From assembly GCF_901686465.1 (NCBI RefSeq), contig NZ_LR594487.1, positions 1,857,650 through 1,921,649 on the forward strand: 64,000 nucleotides of DNA, given 5' to 3'. Both the position numbers and the translations under genes were made by a program. Positions 9,984 through 18,734 of this stretch are shown piece by piece. Numbering within the stretch: the stretch's first letter is position 1; each line of letters starts with the position of its first letter. Origin of the DNA: Halorubrum sp. DM2. GTDB taxonomy: Archaea > Halobacteriota > Halobacteria > Halobacteriales > Haloferacaceae. The notes beneath the pieces were generated by a model, which was given only the letters and a program-made list of their open reading frames with translations, made no database searches and was not told the DNA's origin.

Positions 9984-10955
9984 ATGGACACCGTCGAGAA
10001 GTACCAGTCGGCGCTCGTCTTCGCCGCCATCGCCGCGGGGCTCGCCCTCGGGCAGGTCGACGGCGTCGCGCCCGTCGCGGACCGCCTCATCGTCCCGTTC
10101 CTGATGGGGATGCTGTTTGCCGCGTTCGTCGGCATTCCGCTGTCCCGGCTGCGGGAGGCGTTCGGGAACCGCCGAGTCGTCGGGTCGAGCCTGCTAGTCA
10201 ACTTCGTCTGGAGTCCGCTCCTCGCGGTCGGACTGGGCGCTGTCTTCCTCCGCGACCAGCCCGCGCTCTGGATCGGGCTGATAATGCTCCTCGTGACGCC
10301 GTGTACGGACTGGTACCTCGTGTTCACGGACGTCGCCGACGGCGACGTGCCGCTCGCGACCTCCGTACTGCCGTACAACCTCGTCCTCCAGCTCGTGCTG
10401 TTGCCGGTGTACCTCTACGCGTTCGCGGGGACGCTGGTGGACCTGCCGCTCGCGCTGCTGGCCGAGAGCGTCCTCCTCGTGTTGGTCGTCCCGCTCCTCT
10501 TCGGGGCCGTCGCCCGCCGGTGGATCACCCGGAGAAAGGGGGCGACGTGGCTCAGGGAGCGGTTCCTGCCGCGGATGAGTCCGATCCAGGTCGTCTTCCT
10601 CGCGCTCGCCATCGGGGCGATGTTCGCGTCGCAGGGGGACGTGATCGTTGAGAACCCGCGCCTGCTGGCGCTGATGGCGGTTCCGGTCGTGCTCTTTTAC
10701 GCGATCAACCTCGCGGTCGGGTTCCTCGCCGGCCGCCTGCTCTCCTTCTCGTACGGCGAGTTGGTCTGTTTCAACAACACTATCCTCTCGCGGAACTCCC
10801 CCACCGCGCTCGCCATCGCGGTCGTCGCCTTTCCGAACGAGCCGCTGATCCCGCTGGCGCTCGTGATCGGCCCGCTGCTCGAACTCCCGCTCTTGGGCGT
10901 CGTCTCGCAGGTACACCTCGCGGTCAGGGAGCGGTGGTCGGTCGAAGGGTCGTGA
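9984..10955 (+). CDS. ACR3-type arsenite efflux carrier / bile acid:sodium symporter family protein
   Basis: 323-residue integral membrane protein with about ten hydrophobic segments. Family features include MGMLFAAFVGIPL, LLVTPCTDWYLVFTDVADGD with the Cys that ACR3 carriers need for As(III) transport, and the late helix FNNTILSRNSPTALAIAVVAFP. The ATG at 9984 is chosen because translation above it is Arg/Ser-rich and non-membrane. No arsR or arsC neighbour is seen, so arsenite as substrate is an inference from the family; other anions or bile-acid-like substrates are possible. Confidence 0.85.
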   Translation: MDTVEKYQSALVFAAIAAGLALGQVDGVAPVADRLIVPFLMGMLFAAFVGIPLSRLREAFGNRRVVGSSLLVNFVWSPLLAVGLGAVFLRDQPALWIGLIMLLVTPCTDWYLVFTDVADGDVPLATSVLPYNLVLQLVLLPVYLYAFAGTLVDLPLALLAESVLLVLVVPLLFGAVARRWITRRKGATWLRERFLPRMSPIQVVFLALAIGAMFASQGDVIVENPRLLALMAVPVVLFYAINLAVGFLAGRLLSFSYGELVCFNNTILSRNSPTALAIAVVAFPNEPLIPLALVIGPLLELPLLGVVSQVHLAVRERWSVEGS

Positions 10956-10999
10956 TTTGACCTCCCGCCGTACTACTCGGCTCTCCCCCGAGTACCGGC

Positions 11000-12031
11000 T
11001 CACTCCTCCGTGAGGTCGACGTACGTCCGCCGGACGGTCACGGGCGTCACGTCGGCGACGTCGGCGGCCTCCTGCTGGGTACACTCCGCGTCCAACTCGC
11101 GCGCGGCGGTGTAGAGGCAGGCGGCCGCGACGCCGACCGGGTTGCGGCCGTTTGCGATCCCCTCCTCGACGGCGCGGTCGGCCAGCTCGCCCGCTCGGCG
11201 CTCGACGGCGGGGTCGCAGCCGAGGTCGCTGGCGAACCGCGGGAGGTACTCGGCGGGACCGGTCGGTGCGATCGGCAGGCCGAGTTCGCGGTTCATCGCG
11301 TCGAACGCCGCCTGATGCTCGTCCTCGCTCGCCTTCGCCTCGGCGCACACCTCGCCGACGGTGCGGGCCACGTCGGCGGTCCGGCAGGCGACGTAGACGC
11401 AGGCGGCCGCGAACCCCTCCAGCGAGCGCCCGCGGAGCAGGCTCTCCTCCTGCGCGGAGTCGAACAGCGAACAGGCGGTGTCGCGGACGCTGTCGGGTAG
11501 CTCCAAGACGCCGGTGAGCCTCCGGATCTCGGTGTACGCGTACACCTTGTTGCGGTCGCGTTTCGTCGAGATCTGCGCGCGGTTGTGCTGGGTCCGCATC
11601 CGGGCGAGCCGCCGCCGCTTGCGCCCCTTCACCTTCGTCGACCGACCGATCTCCGTCGAGAGCCCGCGGTCGTGCCGCGAGCGCGTCAGGGGCGCGCCGG
11701 TGCGTTTGGGGTTCGTGTCGTCGTCGTCGAACGACCGCCACTCCGGCCCGTGGTCGATCCGGTCGGCCTCGACGACGAGTCCGCAGTCGCCGCAGACGCG
11801 CTCCGCGCCCTCGACGCGCGTCCGACCGCCGCACTCCGGACACGTCTCGCGGTCGCCGGTCTCGTCGGCCGTCGCGGTCTCGCGGTCGCCGGCCTCGCGG
11901 TCGCCGGCCTCGCGGTCGACCGCCTCGTCGGCGGTCGCGGCGCGGTCCGTCGTCGCGGCGCGGTCGGCGGTCGCGACGTCGTCGGCTTCGGCGCGGGGCG
12001 TCCGGGTTCGGGTCGAGCGTGCTTCACTCAT
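11000..12031 (-). CDS. tfb: Transcription initiation factor IIB (TFB)
   Basis: General transcription factor that bridges TBP-DNA and RNA polymerase. The 343-residue protein has a zinc ribbon (CPECGG ... CGDCG), the B-reader region (GPEWRSFDDDD ... KRTGAPLTRSRHDRGLST) and two cyclin folds, ending in a helix-turn-helix that contacts BRE (QQEAADVADVTPVTVRRTY). Unusually, about 60 acidic residues precede the zinc ribbon and are built from short Asp-Arg-Glu/Ala repeats; at DNA level a 15-bp unit is repeated about three times near 11875-11920. Haloarchaea carry many TFB paralogues, so this one may be specialised. ATG at 12031 follows an in-frame GTG at 12034. Confidence 0.94.
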   Translation of the reverse strand: MSEARSTRTRTPRAEADDVATADRAATTDRAATADEAVDREAGDREAGDRETATADETGDRETCPECGGRTRVEGAERVCGDCGLVVEADRIDHGPEWRSFDDDDTNPKRTGAPLTRSRHDRGLSTEIGRSTKVKGRKRRRLARMRTQHNRAQISTKRDRNKVYAYTEIRRLTGVLELPDSVRDTACSLFDSAQEESLLRGRSLEGFAAACVYVACRTADVARTVGEVCAEAKASEDEHQAAFDAMNRELGLPIAPTGPAEYLPRFASDLGCDPAVERRAGELADRAVEEGIANGRNPVGVAAACLYTAARELDAECTQQEAADVADVTPVTVRRTYVDLTEE

Positions 12032-12057
12032 CACACGTCGAACTCCGGCCCGATCCC

Positions 12058-12066
12058 TTACTTAAA
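12058..12066 (-). promoter_or_regulatory. TATA box of tfb
   Basis: TTTAAGTAA on the minus strand, about 31 nt upstream of the ATG at 12031, implying little or no leader. Confidence 0.6.
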
Positions 12067-12162
12067 CCCGGGCAGATCGGCGGTCGATCGGCCCGATCGC
12101 GACGCTCGAACCGACCGGTTATCGGTCGGTGATCCACCGACTCACCCCGCCGCAGTACGGTG

Positions 12163-12170
12163 GTTTTAAC
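12163..12170 (+). promoter_or_regulatory. TATA box of the HTH protein gene
   Basis: GTTTTAAC centred about 28 nt upstream of the ATG at 12195. The spacing supports that ATG over the in-frame start 66 nt upstream, and a leaderless transcript. Confidence 0.6.
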
Positions 12171-12194
12171 CCTCCGCGTCGAGCATCGGTTCGC

Positions 12195-12716
12195 ATGACG
12201 CTGTCGGAGATCGCGGCCGGGGTCGAGGTGACCTCGCGCCAGCGCGATCGCGGGGTCGCCCTCGCGGACGACACGGAGACGCCGCTGGTCGACCGCCTGT
12301 CGGACCACGCCGAGTCGCTCCCGTGTACGCCCGAAGCGACCGCCACGCTCGTCGACGCCTACACCGCCGGCCGGAGCGTCGGCGACGCGGCCCGCGAGGC
12401 GGGCGTCTCTCCGATGACGGCCGCGAAGACCCTCCACCGGTGTGGCGTCGCGGGCGTCTGCCCGCTCTCCCCGACCGGGCGCGACGTCGTCCGCGACTGG
12501 CTCGCGGGCCGGACCTCGCGCAGCGAGGCCGTCGAACTCACGGGCGGCGACGAGGCGGACTTCGCGCTGGCGACGTACGTCGAGACGCACGACCCCGTCG
12601 ACGCCGTCGCGGAGGCGGTCGACGCACAGGTCGCCGGCTCAGCGCCGCTCGGAGACGGACTCGGTGACGGCGGTCCCCTCGGCGACGCGCTCGGTTCCAC
12701 CGACGGGCTTCGCTGA
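12195..12716 (+). CDS. Conserved haloarchaeal HTH protein of unknown function
   Basis: 173 residues. A helix-turn-helix-like segment is visible at about 56-86 (AYTAGRSVGDAAREAGVSPM then TAAKTLHRCGV), followed by a second possible helical repeat (VRDWLAGRTSRSEAVELTGG). The C-terminal 25 residues are Gly/Ser-rich and probably disordered. It is divergent from tfb, sharing a 160-bp promoter region, and convergent with the ParA-like gene. Role in DNA binding is inferred from the fold only. Confidence 0.75.
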   Translation: MTLSEIAAGVEVTSRQRDRGVALADDTETPLVDRLSDHAESLPCTPEATATLVDAYTAGRSVGDAAREAGVSPMTAAKTLHRCGVAGVCPLSPTGRDVVRDWLAGRTSRSEAVELTGGDEADFALATYVETHDPVDAVAEAVDAQVAGSAPLGDGLGDGGPLGDALGSTDGLR

Positions 12717-12751
12717 TCTCGACGCCCCGATTCCCCGTCTCGACTCCGCTT

Positions 12752-13606
12752 TCAGGACGTGATCCGATCTATCAGCCCCTGCTCCGGGAACTCCACGTCG
12801 AGCGACGCGTCGAACGCGGCCTCGTAGGCGACCGCGATCGCACGCGCGTACGCGTCTCCCCTCGATGCTGCGGTCGGGGCGGCCCTCACCTCGGGGTCGG
12901 TCGCCGGCACGCGGACGACGCCCGAACCGTTCCGTCCCGCGTCGTCGGCTGCGGGGTCGCCGTCCGTCTCGCCCGCGCCGGGGTGCTCGACCGCGAGCGT
13001 CGCGTCGAGGCTTCCCCCGACGTCGGCGATCCGGCCGCGGAGCCGCTGTGTCGCATCGCCGCCGTGCGCCGTCGCCGGCCTGACCGCGGCCGCGCGGTCG
13101 GCGCTCGTCGCGGCCGCGACCGCCTCGTTCGACCCCGCGGGCGCGGCGTCGACGACCACCGCGTCGTACGTCGTCGCCGCCTCGTCGATCCGCTGTTCCA
13201 GCTTCCGGGCGGCCTCCGCGGTCTTCGCCCGCGCGACGCGCTCGAAGGGTGCCCGCGCCGGCACCGCGTCGACGCGTCCCGAGAGGACCGGTCCGTCGCG
13301 GTCCCCGTCGCCGCCCCTGCTCTTGCCGCGCTCGCCGCCGGATCCGGACCGCGCGGCGTCGCGCGTCCCGGCGACCGGGTACGCCGCCGCCGACAGCGGC
13401 GCGTCCGTATCGTCGGTGAGGAGCGCGGTGAGGTCCGGATCGATCCGGCCGGCCACGTACTCGGAGAGCCCCTGCGTGGTGAACGCGGCGTCGACGACCG
13501 CGACGTCGTCGCCGCCGCGAGCGCCCATCGCCGCCAGCTCGACCGCGGTCCGCGTCGTTCCCGCGCCGCCGGTCGCCCCGACCAGCGCGAGCGTCGTCGC
13601 CTGCAT
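12752..13606 (-). CDS. Atypical ParA/MinD-like P-loop protein
   Basis: 284 residues with the overall ParA/MinD layout: an N-terminal P-loop strand (LALVGATGGAGTTRTAVELA), an Asp-containing strand (VAVVDAAFTTQGLSEY), a DAAPAGSNEAV segment and a later VRVPATDPEV strand. Both lysines of the deviant Walker A (KGGxGKT) are replaced by Thr, similar to the altered P-loops of TadZ/CpaE-type proteins. An acidic, low-complexity insert lies near residues 85-105. It may bind nucleotide weakly or act as a scaffold. Starts at ATG 13606, alone in its transcription unit. Confidence 0.75.
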   Translation of the reverse strand: MQATTLALVGATGGAGTTRTAVELAAMGARGGDDVAVVDAAFTTQGLSEYVAGRIDPDLTALLTDDTDAPLSAAAYPVAGTRDAARSGSGGERGKSRGGDGDRDGPVLSGRVDAVPARAPFERVARAKTAEAARKLEQRIDEAATTYDAVVVDAAPAGSNEAVAAATSADRAAAVRPATAHGGDATQRLRGRIADVGGSLDATLAVEHPGAGETDGDPAADDAGRNGSGVVRVPATDPEVRAAPTAASRGDAYARAIAVAYEAAFDASLDVEFPEQGLIDRITS

Positions 13607-13683
13607 GTTCCGGCGTCGCCGGAGCCGATTCTTAAAAAGAGCGAATCAGAGCGGCGGTCCGGTCAGGGACTCGGAAACCGCAA

Positions 13684-14115
13684 TTAGCCGTCGATCGCGG
13701 CCGCGACCTCGTCGGCGACCGCGTCGAGTTCGTCGTCCGAGAGGGCCGGCCGCTCGCCCGCGACCGCGTGGATCGGTGCGCCGCCGTCGCCATCGAACCG
13801 CGGGACGACGTGAACGTGGACGTGGGGGACCTCCTGGCCCGCCGCCTCACCGTCGTTGACCCCGACGTTCGCGCCGTCCGCGTCGACCGCGTCTTGGATC
13901 CGCGGCGTGAGCGACGCGACCGCGTCGAACAGGTCGCTCGCGAGGGCGGCGTCGAGGTCGCCGACGTGCTGCGCGTGCGACTTCGGAATCACCAACGTGT
14001 GCCCGCGCGCGAGCGGGTTCGCGTCGAGGAACGCCAGCACGGCGTCGGTCTCGTACACGGTCCGGGCCGGGATCTCGCCGGCGACGATCGAACAGAAGAT
14101 GCAGTCGTCGGACAT
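13684..14115 (-). CDS. HIT family nucleotide hydrolase/transferase
   Basis: 143 residues. CIFCSIVAGEIPA at the N-terminus (zinc ligands in the Hint branch), LVIPKSHAQHVGDL in the middle and the catalytic histidine triad HVHVHVVPRF near residues 98-107. Hint-type proteins cleave adenosine phosphoramidates; the exact substrate is unknown. The ATG at 14115 gives the family's usual start MSDDCIFC; ten upstream codons are probably not translated. Confidence 0.92.
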   Translation of the reverse strand: MSDDCIFCSIVAGEIPARTVYETDAVLAFLDANPLARGHTLVIPKSHAQHVGDLDAALASDLFDAVASLTPRIQDAVDADGANVGVNDGEAAGQEVPHVHVHVVPRFDGDGGAPIHAVAGERPALSDDELDAVADEVAAAIDG

Positions 14116-14245
14116 ACGCGGGGGATCGGCGGGGACTCGCATCAAGCTTTCCCGGCGGGCGGTGACGGCGTCCTCCGCGGTGTCCCGGGCGACTGCCTCC
14201 CCGTCCCGCCAACGGACCTATATCCGCCGCGCCGAAACGGGCGGC

Positions 14246-14548
14246 ATGGACGACCGGCTCGAACGCGTCATCCGCCAGCAGCTCCGGAAGGCGGGAAAGC
14301 AGTTCGAGGAGGCCAAACGCGCATACGCCGAGGGGCGCGACGACCCCGACGGCGACGCGGCCGGCGCGGCGCGGTTCGACCTCCCGACCGACGACTCCGG
14401 GCGCGCCCGCATCGTCTGCCGACGCCACGCTGAGCGCCGGACCGTGCCGGTCGACGCCGAGGGGCGGCCCGCCTGCTTCGCGTCCGGCCACCCCGACTGC
14501 GAGGGCTGTGCCGAGGACGTCCGCGACGGCGTCGTCGAGACGTGGTGA
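14246..14548 (+). CDS. Small haloarchaeal protein with a cysteine-rich C-terminus
   Basis: 100 residues: an N-terminal basic/acidic helix (LERVIRQQLRKAGKQFEEAK) and a C-terminal part with four Cys and two nearby His (VCRRHAERR ... CFASGHPDCEGC), which could bind zinc. Start at ATG 14246. I suspect a named domain of unknown function but cannot fix the number. It is divergent from the HIT gene. Confidence 0.75.
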   Translation: MDDRLERVIRQQLRKAGKQFEEAKRAYAEGRDDPDGDAAGAARFDLPTDDSGRARIVCRRHAERRTVPVDAEGRPACFASGHPDCEGCAEDVRDGVVETW

Positions 14549-14629
14549 TCTTCCCCCCTCCCGAACCGCCGGCCCTGACGCGCTGAGACCACCCGAACAC
14601 GTTTGTGTCCGGCGGTTCTCGTGGCCCGC

Positions 14630-15823
14630 ATGAAGCGGGCTCGCGTCGTCGTCGCCCTCCTCGCCGTCGTCGGGGTCGGTCTCGTTCTCTCCGGGGTCTT
14701 CGCCGGAGCGAGCGAGGAGCCGGCCGTCGGCGACGTCGCCGACGACCGCCTCATCGCCGTCGACGGAGAGTACCGGCTCTGGCCGTACACGAGTCGGAGC
14801 CGGAGCGTCGAGGGGCGAACGCTCGCGATCAACGTGGTGTTCCACGCGGACGCGGCGACGACGCGGGCCGCCATCGAGGGCGATCCGACCGCGAACTGGG
14901 AGGAGACGGAGCCGGACGAGGCGGCTTCGACGGCCGACGACGACGATCAAGTCCGAGAGTTCGTCGCCCGCGACTGGCGGGACGCCCACAGCTCGCTCCG
15001 CTACTCGTACGTCGAGGGACCGAGCGGCGGCGCGTGGCTCACCGAGACGTTCGAACTCCACGACGGGGCGTACCTCGGGGTCCGCGACCACCTCCGCGCC
15101 TACGAGTCCCCGGACGGCAGTTACACCGCGATACAGGCCCACGAGGAGTACTACGACTGGTTCCGGCTCCGTCACACCGTGCCCGACATCGACGCGCCCG
15201 CGCTCCGGCTCGAATCCGAGTTCGTCGAGTCGGACCGCGCGACCGACGTCCGCCGCGAGTACCGCGGTATCGACGGCGGGCGCAGCGACGGCTGGCTCTC
15301 CGTGATCGAACTGGCGGCCGCGGCGGCGCTCGCCGGGGCGCTGCTCGGGCGGCGGACCCGCGAGACGGCGACCGACCTCGTCCGGCGGCTCCGCACCGAT
15401 GTCGGCCGACACGCGACGGCGGCGACGCTGGGACTGGCGCTCGGCGCGGTCCTCGTCGGCGTCCGCGTCGCGGGCGTGACGCTGGAGGCGGCGTTACCGG
15501 GCGCGTCGCCGAAGGCCATCGCCGCGCCGCTGTACCTCGTCCTCGTGGTCGGGTTGCCCGCGCTGGTCGTCTGGCGCGCCCCGGGAACCGATCCGGCGGC
15601 CGCCGCGCTGGCCGTCGTCGTCGGTCTCGGCGGCGGCTTCCTCGCCGACTTCGCCGCGCTCGGGGTGGCGGTCCCGCCGGACCTCATCGTCCACCGGGTG
15701 GCGCTCCTCGCCGCGCTCGGCGTCGTCGCCATCGGACGGGCGGCCGCCGACCGGTCGGTCGTCGTCGCGGGGCTGGCGGCGTGGGCCGTCGGACTGGCGC
15801 TGCCGCTGATGAGCGTGATCTGA
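14630..15823 (+). CDS. Membrane protein with N-terminal signal anchor and C-terminal helix bundle
   Basis: 397 residues. A signal-anchor helix (MKRARVVVALLAVVGVGLVL) is followed by an external domain of about 190 residues containing DRLIAVDGEYRLWPYTSRS and a Trp/Tyr-rich segment, then six or so C-terminal transmembrane helices from about residue 225. The ATG at 14630 puts the Lys/Arg pair directly before the first helix. Function unknown. It lies 90 bp upstream of the permuted binding-protein gene on the same strand, though no functional link is shown. Confidence 0.75.
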   Translation: MKRARVVVALLAVVGVGLVLSGVFAGASEEPAVGDVADDRLIAVDGEYRLWPYTSRSRSVEGRTLAINVVFHADAATTRAAIEGDPTANWEETEPDEAASTADDDDQVREFVARDWRDAHSSLRYSYVEGPSGGAWLTETFELHDGAYLGVRDHLRAYESPDGSYTAIQAHEEYYDWFRLRHTVPDIDAPALRLESEFVESDRATDVRREYRGIDGGRSDGWLSVIELAAAAALAGALLGRRTRETATDLVRRLRTDVGRHATAATLGLALGAVLVGVRVAGVTLEAALPGASPKAIAAPLYLVLVVGLPALVVWRAPGTDPAAAALAVVVGLGGGFLADFAALGVAVPPDLIVHRVALLAALGVVAIGRAAADRSVVVAGLAAWAVGLALPLMSVI

Positions 15824-15913
15824 TCCGCTCGCCCGCGCCGACGCCCCGCTCCGATCGCGGAGCCAGCACAGAAGAGATATACCGGACGCCTGAAAATAAG
15901 CGGAAACGAACGA

Positions 15914-17800
15914 ATGCCCCGACCGATCAGTCGACGCGCGGCGCTTGCCGGACTCGGCCTCGCGGCCGCCAGCGCCGGCTGTCTCGGTCGCACGGAGAAC
16001 ATCGCGGGACGCGACCCCCACTCGCAGCTGACCCTCGAAATTAACACCACGCCGGCGGACGACGACCCCAACGGGATCCGCATCGCGAGACAGCTCGAAG
16101 AGCACCTGACCGCGGTCGGCGTCGACGTCCGACTTAACACCGTCGGCCAGACGGACCTCTGGCGGAAGGTGCTCATCAACCAGAACTTCGACCTTTACGT
16201 CGGGCAGTTCGTGGAGACGGAGCCGTTCGACGCGGACGCGCTGTACGGGCTGACCCACTCGAAGTTCATCGCCGAGTCCGGCTGGCAGAACCCGTACGGT
16301 CTCACGGAGATCGCGGTCGACGACGCGCTGGAGCGACAGCGCCGCGTCTCCGGGGACGAACGGACCGACGCTGTCGGGGCGCTTCAGGAGACGCTGTGTG
16401 AACTCCAGCCCTTCTCGGTCGTCGCGTTTCCCGACGCGCTCACCGCCGTCCGGGAGAATCGGTTCGAGGGGTGGACGGAGGACCGCCAGCCGCTCTCCGT
16501 CACCGGTCTCCTCGAACTCGACTCCGCGACCAACGGCTCGGCGGACGCCGACTCCGCGACCAACGGCTCGACGGACGCCAACGCGACGACCGAGGGCGCG
16601 GCCGATCCGGACGGCGGCACCCTCCGGCTCGTGACGACCGACGACCGCATCACGGAGAACTGGAACCCGATCGCGGCGGAGTACCGGAAGTACGGCACGT
16701 TCACCGGGCTGTTGTACGACCCGCTCGTTCGCGCGGACGACGAGTCCGTCGTCCCGTGGCTGGCGGCCGACTGGGAGCGCGTCGACGACGAGACTCTCGA
16801 CGTTTCGCTCCGCGACGCCCGCTGGCACGACGGCGAGCCGGTGACGGCGACCGACGTCGCGTTCACCTACCGGTTCCTCCGCGACACGTCGCTGGGGAGC
16901 GTCGGGACGCCGGTCCCGACCCCGCGGTTTCGCGGCCGAAGCTCCCTCGTCGGCGACGAGCGGGCCCTCGACGACGCGACGGTCCGCCTCACCGTGCCCG
17001 ATGTCAACGAGACGGTCGCCGCGCGGGCGCTTCAGGTGCCGATCCTCCCGAAACACGTCTGGTCGGAGCGGACCGACGCGGCGACGATAGCCGGCTTCGA
17101 ACTCGACTTCGAGACTACGGAGGCGGTCGTCTCGAACAACCCCGACCCCGTCGGTAGCGGTCCGCTGCGCTTCGTCGAGGCGGAGGCCGGGGAGTCGGTC
17201 GTCTTCGAACGGAACCCCGACCACTTCCTCGTCCGCCCGGCGTCGGACGGCGAGTCGGCGGATTCGGGCGAGACGACGGACCCGCGGGCGGGAGTGCCGC
17301 CCCGCTACCGCGGGAAGCCGGCGTTCGACCGGCTCCGCATCGAGGTGCTGCCGTCGGACATCTCGGCCGTGGAGTCGGTCTCCGACGGACTTGCGGACGC
17401 GACCGTCTCCAACCTCGGTCCGGCGTCGGTCCCCCTGATCGGCCGCTCGACCGATGCTCGCCTCGTGAGCGGTCGGTCAGCGGCGTTCTACCACGTCGGC
17501 TACAACGTGCGGCGGAGCCCGCTGTCGAACCCCCGCTTCCGGTCGGTCGTCGCGCGGCTGATCGACAAGTCCGCGCTCGTCGCCGACGCCTTCGACGGGT
17601 ACGCGCGGGCGGCGTCGTCCCCGCTCGCGGCGTCGCCGGCCACGGTCCCGGACTCGGTTGCGTGGGACGGCGACACCGACCCGGTCCACCCGTTCTTCGA
17701 CGACGAGGGATCGCTGGACGTCGACGCCGCCAGAGCGACGCTGCGCGACATCGGGTACCGCTTCGACGAGGAGGGTCGGCTGCTCTCGCGGGGGCAATGA
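15914..17800 (+). CDS. Circularly permuted family-5 ABC substrate-binding lipoprotein
   Basis: 628 residues. A Tat-type SRRAAL signal and lipobox with Cys23 start the protein. Residues about 35-200 then match the C-terminal third of normal SBP_5 proteins (LTLEINTTPADDDPNGIRIA, ENRFEGWTED). A low-complexity linker (about 201-234) follows. Residues 235-628 match the usual N-terminal two thirds (GGTLRLVTTDD, WHDGEPVTATDVAFTYRF, DPVGSGPLRFVE, SNPRFRSVVARLIDK), and the protein stops at LDVDAARATLRDIGYRFDEE, exactly where a normal family member would continue into the part found here at the front. No permease or ATPase is adjacent; the next gene encodes a PAP2 protein with a 4-nt overlap. The ligand is unknown. 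Confidence 0.85.
   Translation: MPRPISRRAALAGLGLAAASAGCLGRTENIAGRDPHSQLTLEINTTPADDDPNGIRIARQLEEHLTAVGVDVRLNTVGQTDLWRKVLINQNFDLYVGQFVETEPFDADALYGLTHSKFIAESGWQNPYGLTEIAVDDALERQRRVSGDERTDAVGALQETLCELQPFSVVAFPDALTAVRENRFEGWTEDRQPLSVTGLLELDSATNGSADADSATNGSTDANATTEGAADPDGGTLRLVTTDDRITENWNPIAAEYRKYGTFTGLLYDPLVRADDESVVPWLAADWERVDDETLDVSLRDARWHDGEPVTATDVAFTYRFLRDTSLGSVGTPVPTPRFRGRSSLVGDERALDDATVRLTVPDVNETVAARALQVPILPKHVWSERTDAATIAGFELDFETTEAVVSNNPDPVGSGPLRFVEAEAGESVVFERNPDHFLVRPASDGESADSGETTDPRAGVPPRYRGKPAFDRLRIEVLPSDISAVESVSDGLADATVSNLGPASVPLIGRSTDARLVSGRSAAFYHVGYNVRRSPLSNPRFRSVVARLIDKSALVADAFDGYARAASSPLAASPATVPDSVAWDGDTDPVHPFFDDEGSLDVDAARATLRDIGYRFDEEGRLLSRGQ
16521..16580 (+). repeat. 30-bp direct repeat encoding the linker of the permuted protein
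   Basis: Two near-identical 30-bp units (16521-16550 and 16551-16580) encode the repeated linker peptide DSATNGSADA/DSATNGSTDA. They differ at only a few bases, so the duplication looks recent. Confidence 0.75.
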
Positions 17801-18678
17801 CGCCGTTCCTGTCGGTTCTCACGTCGGTCGTGGCGTGGGTCGGGGCGATGCTGGCGGTCGCGAGCCTCGCGGTCGTCGGGCCCGTTCGGCTCCGCGCGGC
17901 GTGGAGCGGGATCCGCGCGCGGCTGTGGGACGCGCGCCGGGCCGGCGCGGTCCTCGTCGTGGTGCTGCTCGCTAGCGCCGTCGGCCGAAGCTCCCTACAG
18001 ACCGTCTCCGAGCTGTTCGGGCTACAGGCGACGGCGCTCATCTACGCGCTGGAGGGCGGGTTCGTCGCGTGGATTCAGGCGACGTTCGCCGGGCCCACGC
18101 TGACCACGTACTTCTCGTGGGTGTACGTGTACGGGTACGCGTTCCTGCTCGCGTTCCCGGTGATCGCGTACCTCGCGCTCCAGCGGACGGTGACGCTCAG
18201 GCGCGTCCTCGTCGCGTACGCGCTCAACTACGGCATCGGGTTGGTGCTGTACACGGCCGTGTTCGCCCACGGTCCGCGAAACGTTATGCCGGAGATGGTG
18301 ACGCCGCTGCTGTTCGCCAACCAGCCCGACGTGATGGCACTGACGAGTGAGGTGAACGTGAACTCGAACGTCTTTCCGTCACTTCACACCTCTCTCGCGG
18401 TCACTGTGGGGACGTTCGCGGTTCTGACCCGCGAGGAGTACCCGCGCTGGACGCCCCTCGGGGTCTGGCTCGCGCTGTCGGTCGTCGTCGCGACGATGTA
18501 CCTCGGTATCCACTGGCTCACCGACGTGATCGCCGGCTTCGCGCTCGCGTTCGGCTCCGTCTCGCTCGCGTACCGCCTCGTGGACCCCCGCGACGCCGCC
18601 GAGCCGAGCGATACCGCCAAGTCGAGCGGCGATGCGGACGGGGAACGCCCCGGTTCAGAGACCGGTGCGGGCGACTGA
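17797..18678 (+). CDS. PAP2-family phosphatase (membrane)
   Basis: 293-residue membrane protein with about six helices. Motif 2 is PSLHTS and motif 3 is HWLTDVIAGF, giving the catalytic histidines and aspartate of PAP2 phosphatases; the third element (motif 1, KxxxxxxRP) is not clear, as in inositolphosphotransferase-like relatives. The C-terminus is an acidic Ser/Gly-rich tail. The ATG overlaps the TGA of the permuted binding-protein gene (ATGA), so the two are co-translated. A phospholipid or isoprenyl phosphate substrate is likely from the family. Confidence 0.87.
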   Translation: MTPFLSVLTSVVAWVGAMLAVASLAVVGPVRLRAAWSGIRARLWDARRAGAVLVVVLLASAVGRSSLQTVSELFGLQATALIYALEGGFVAWIQATFAGPTLTTYFSWVYVYGYAFLLAFPVIAYLALQRTVTLRRVLVAYALNYGIGLVLYTAVFAHGPRNVMPEMVTPLLFANQPDVMALTSEVNVNSNVFPSLHTSLAVTVGTFAVLTREEYPRWTPLGVWLALSVVVATMYLGIHWLTDVIAGFALAFGSVSLAYRLVDPRDAAEPSDTAKSSGDADGERPGSETGAGD

Positions 18679-18734
18679 TCGGGCCGCCCGAAATCAGGGC
18701 GGACGGCCGGCCGGTACTTCCGATACCGCCGCGG

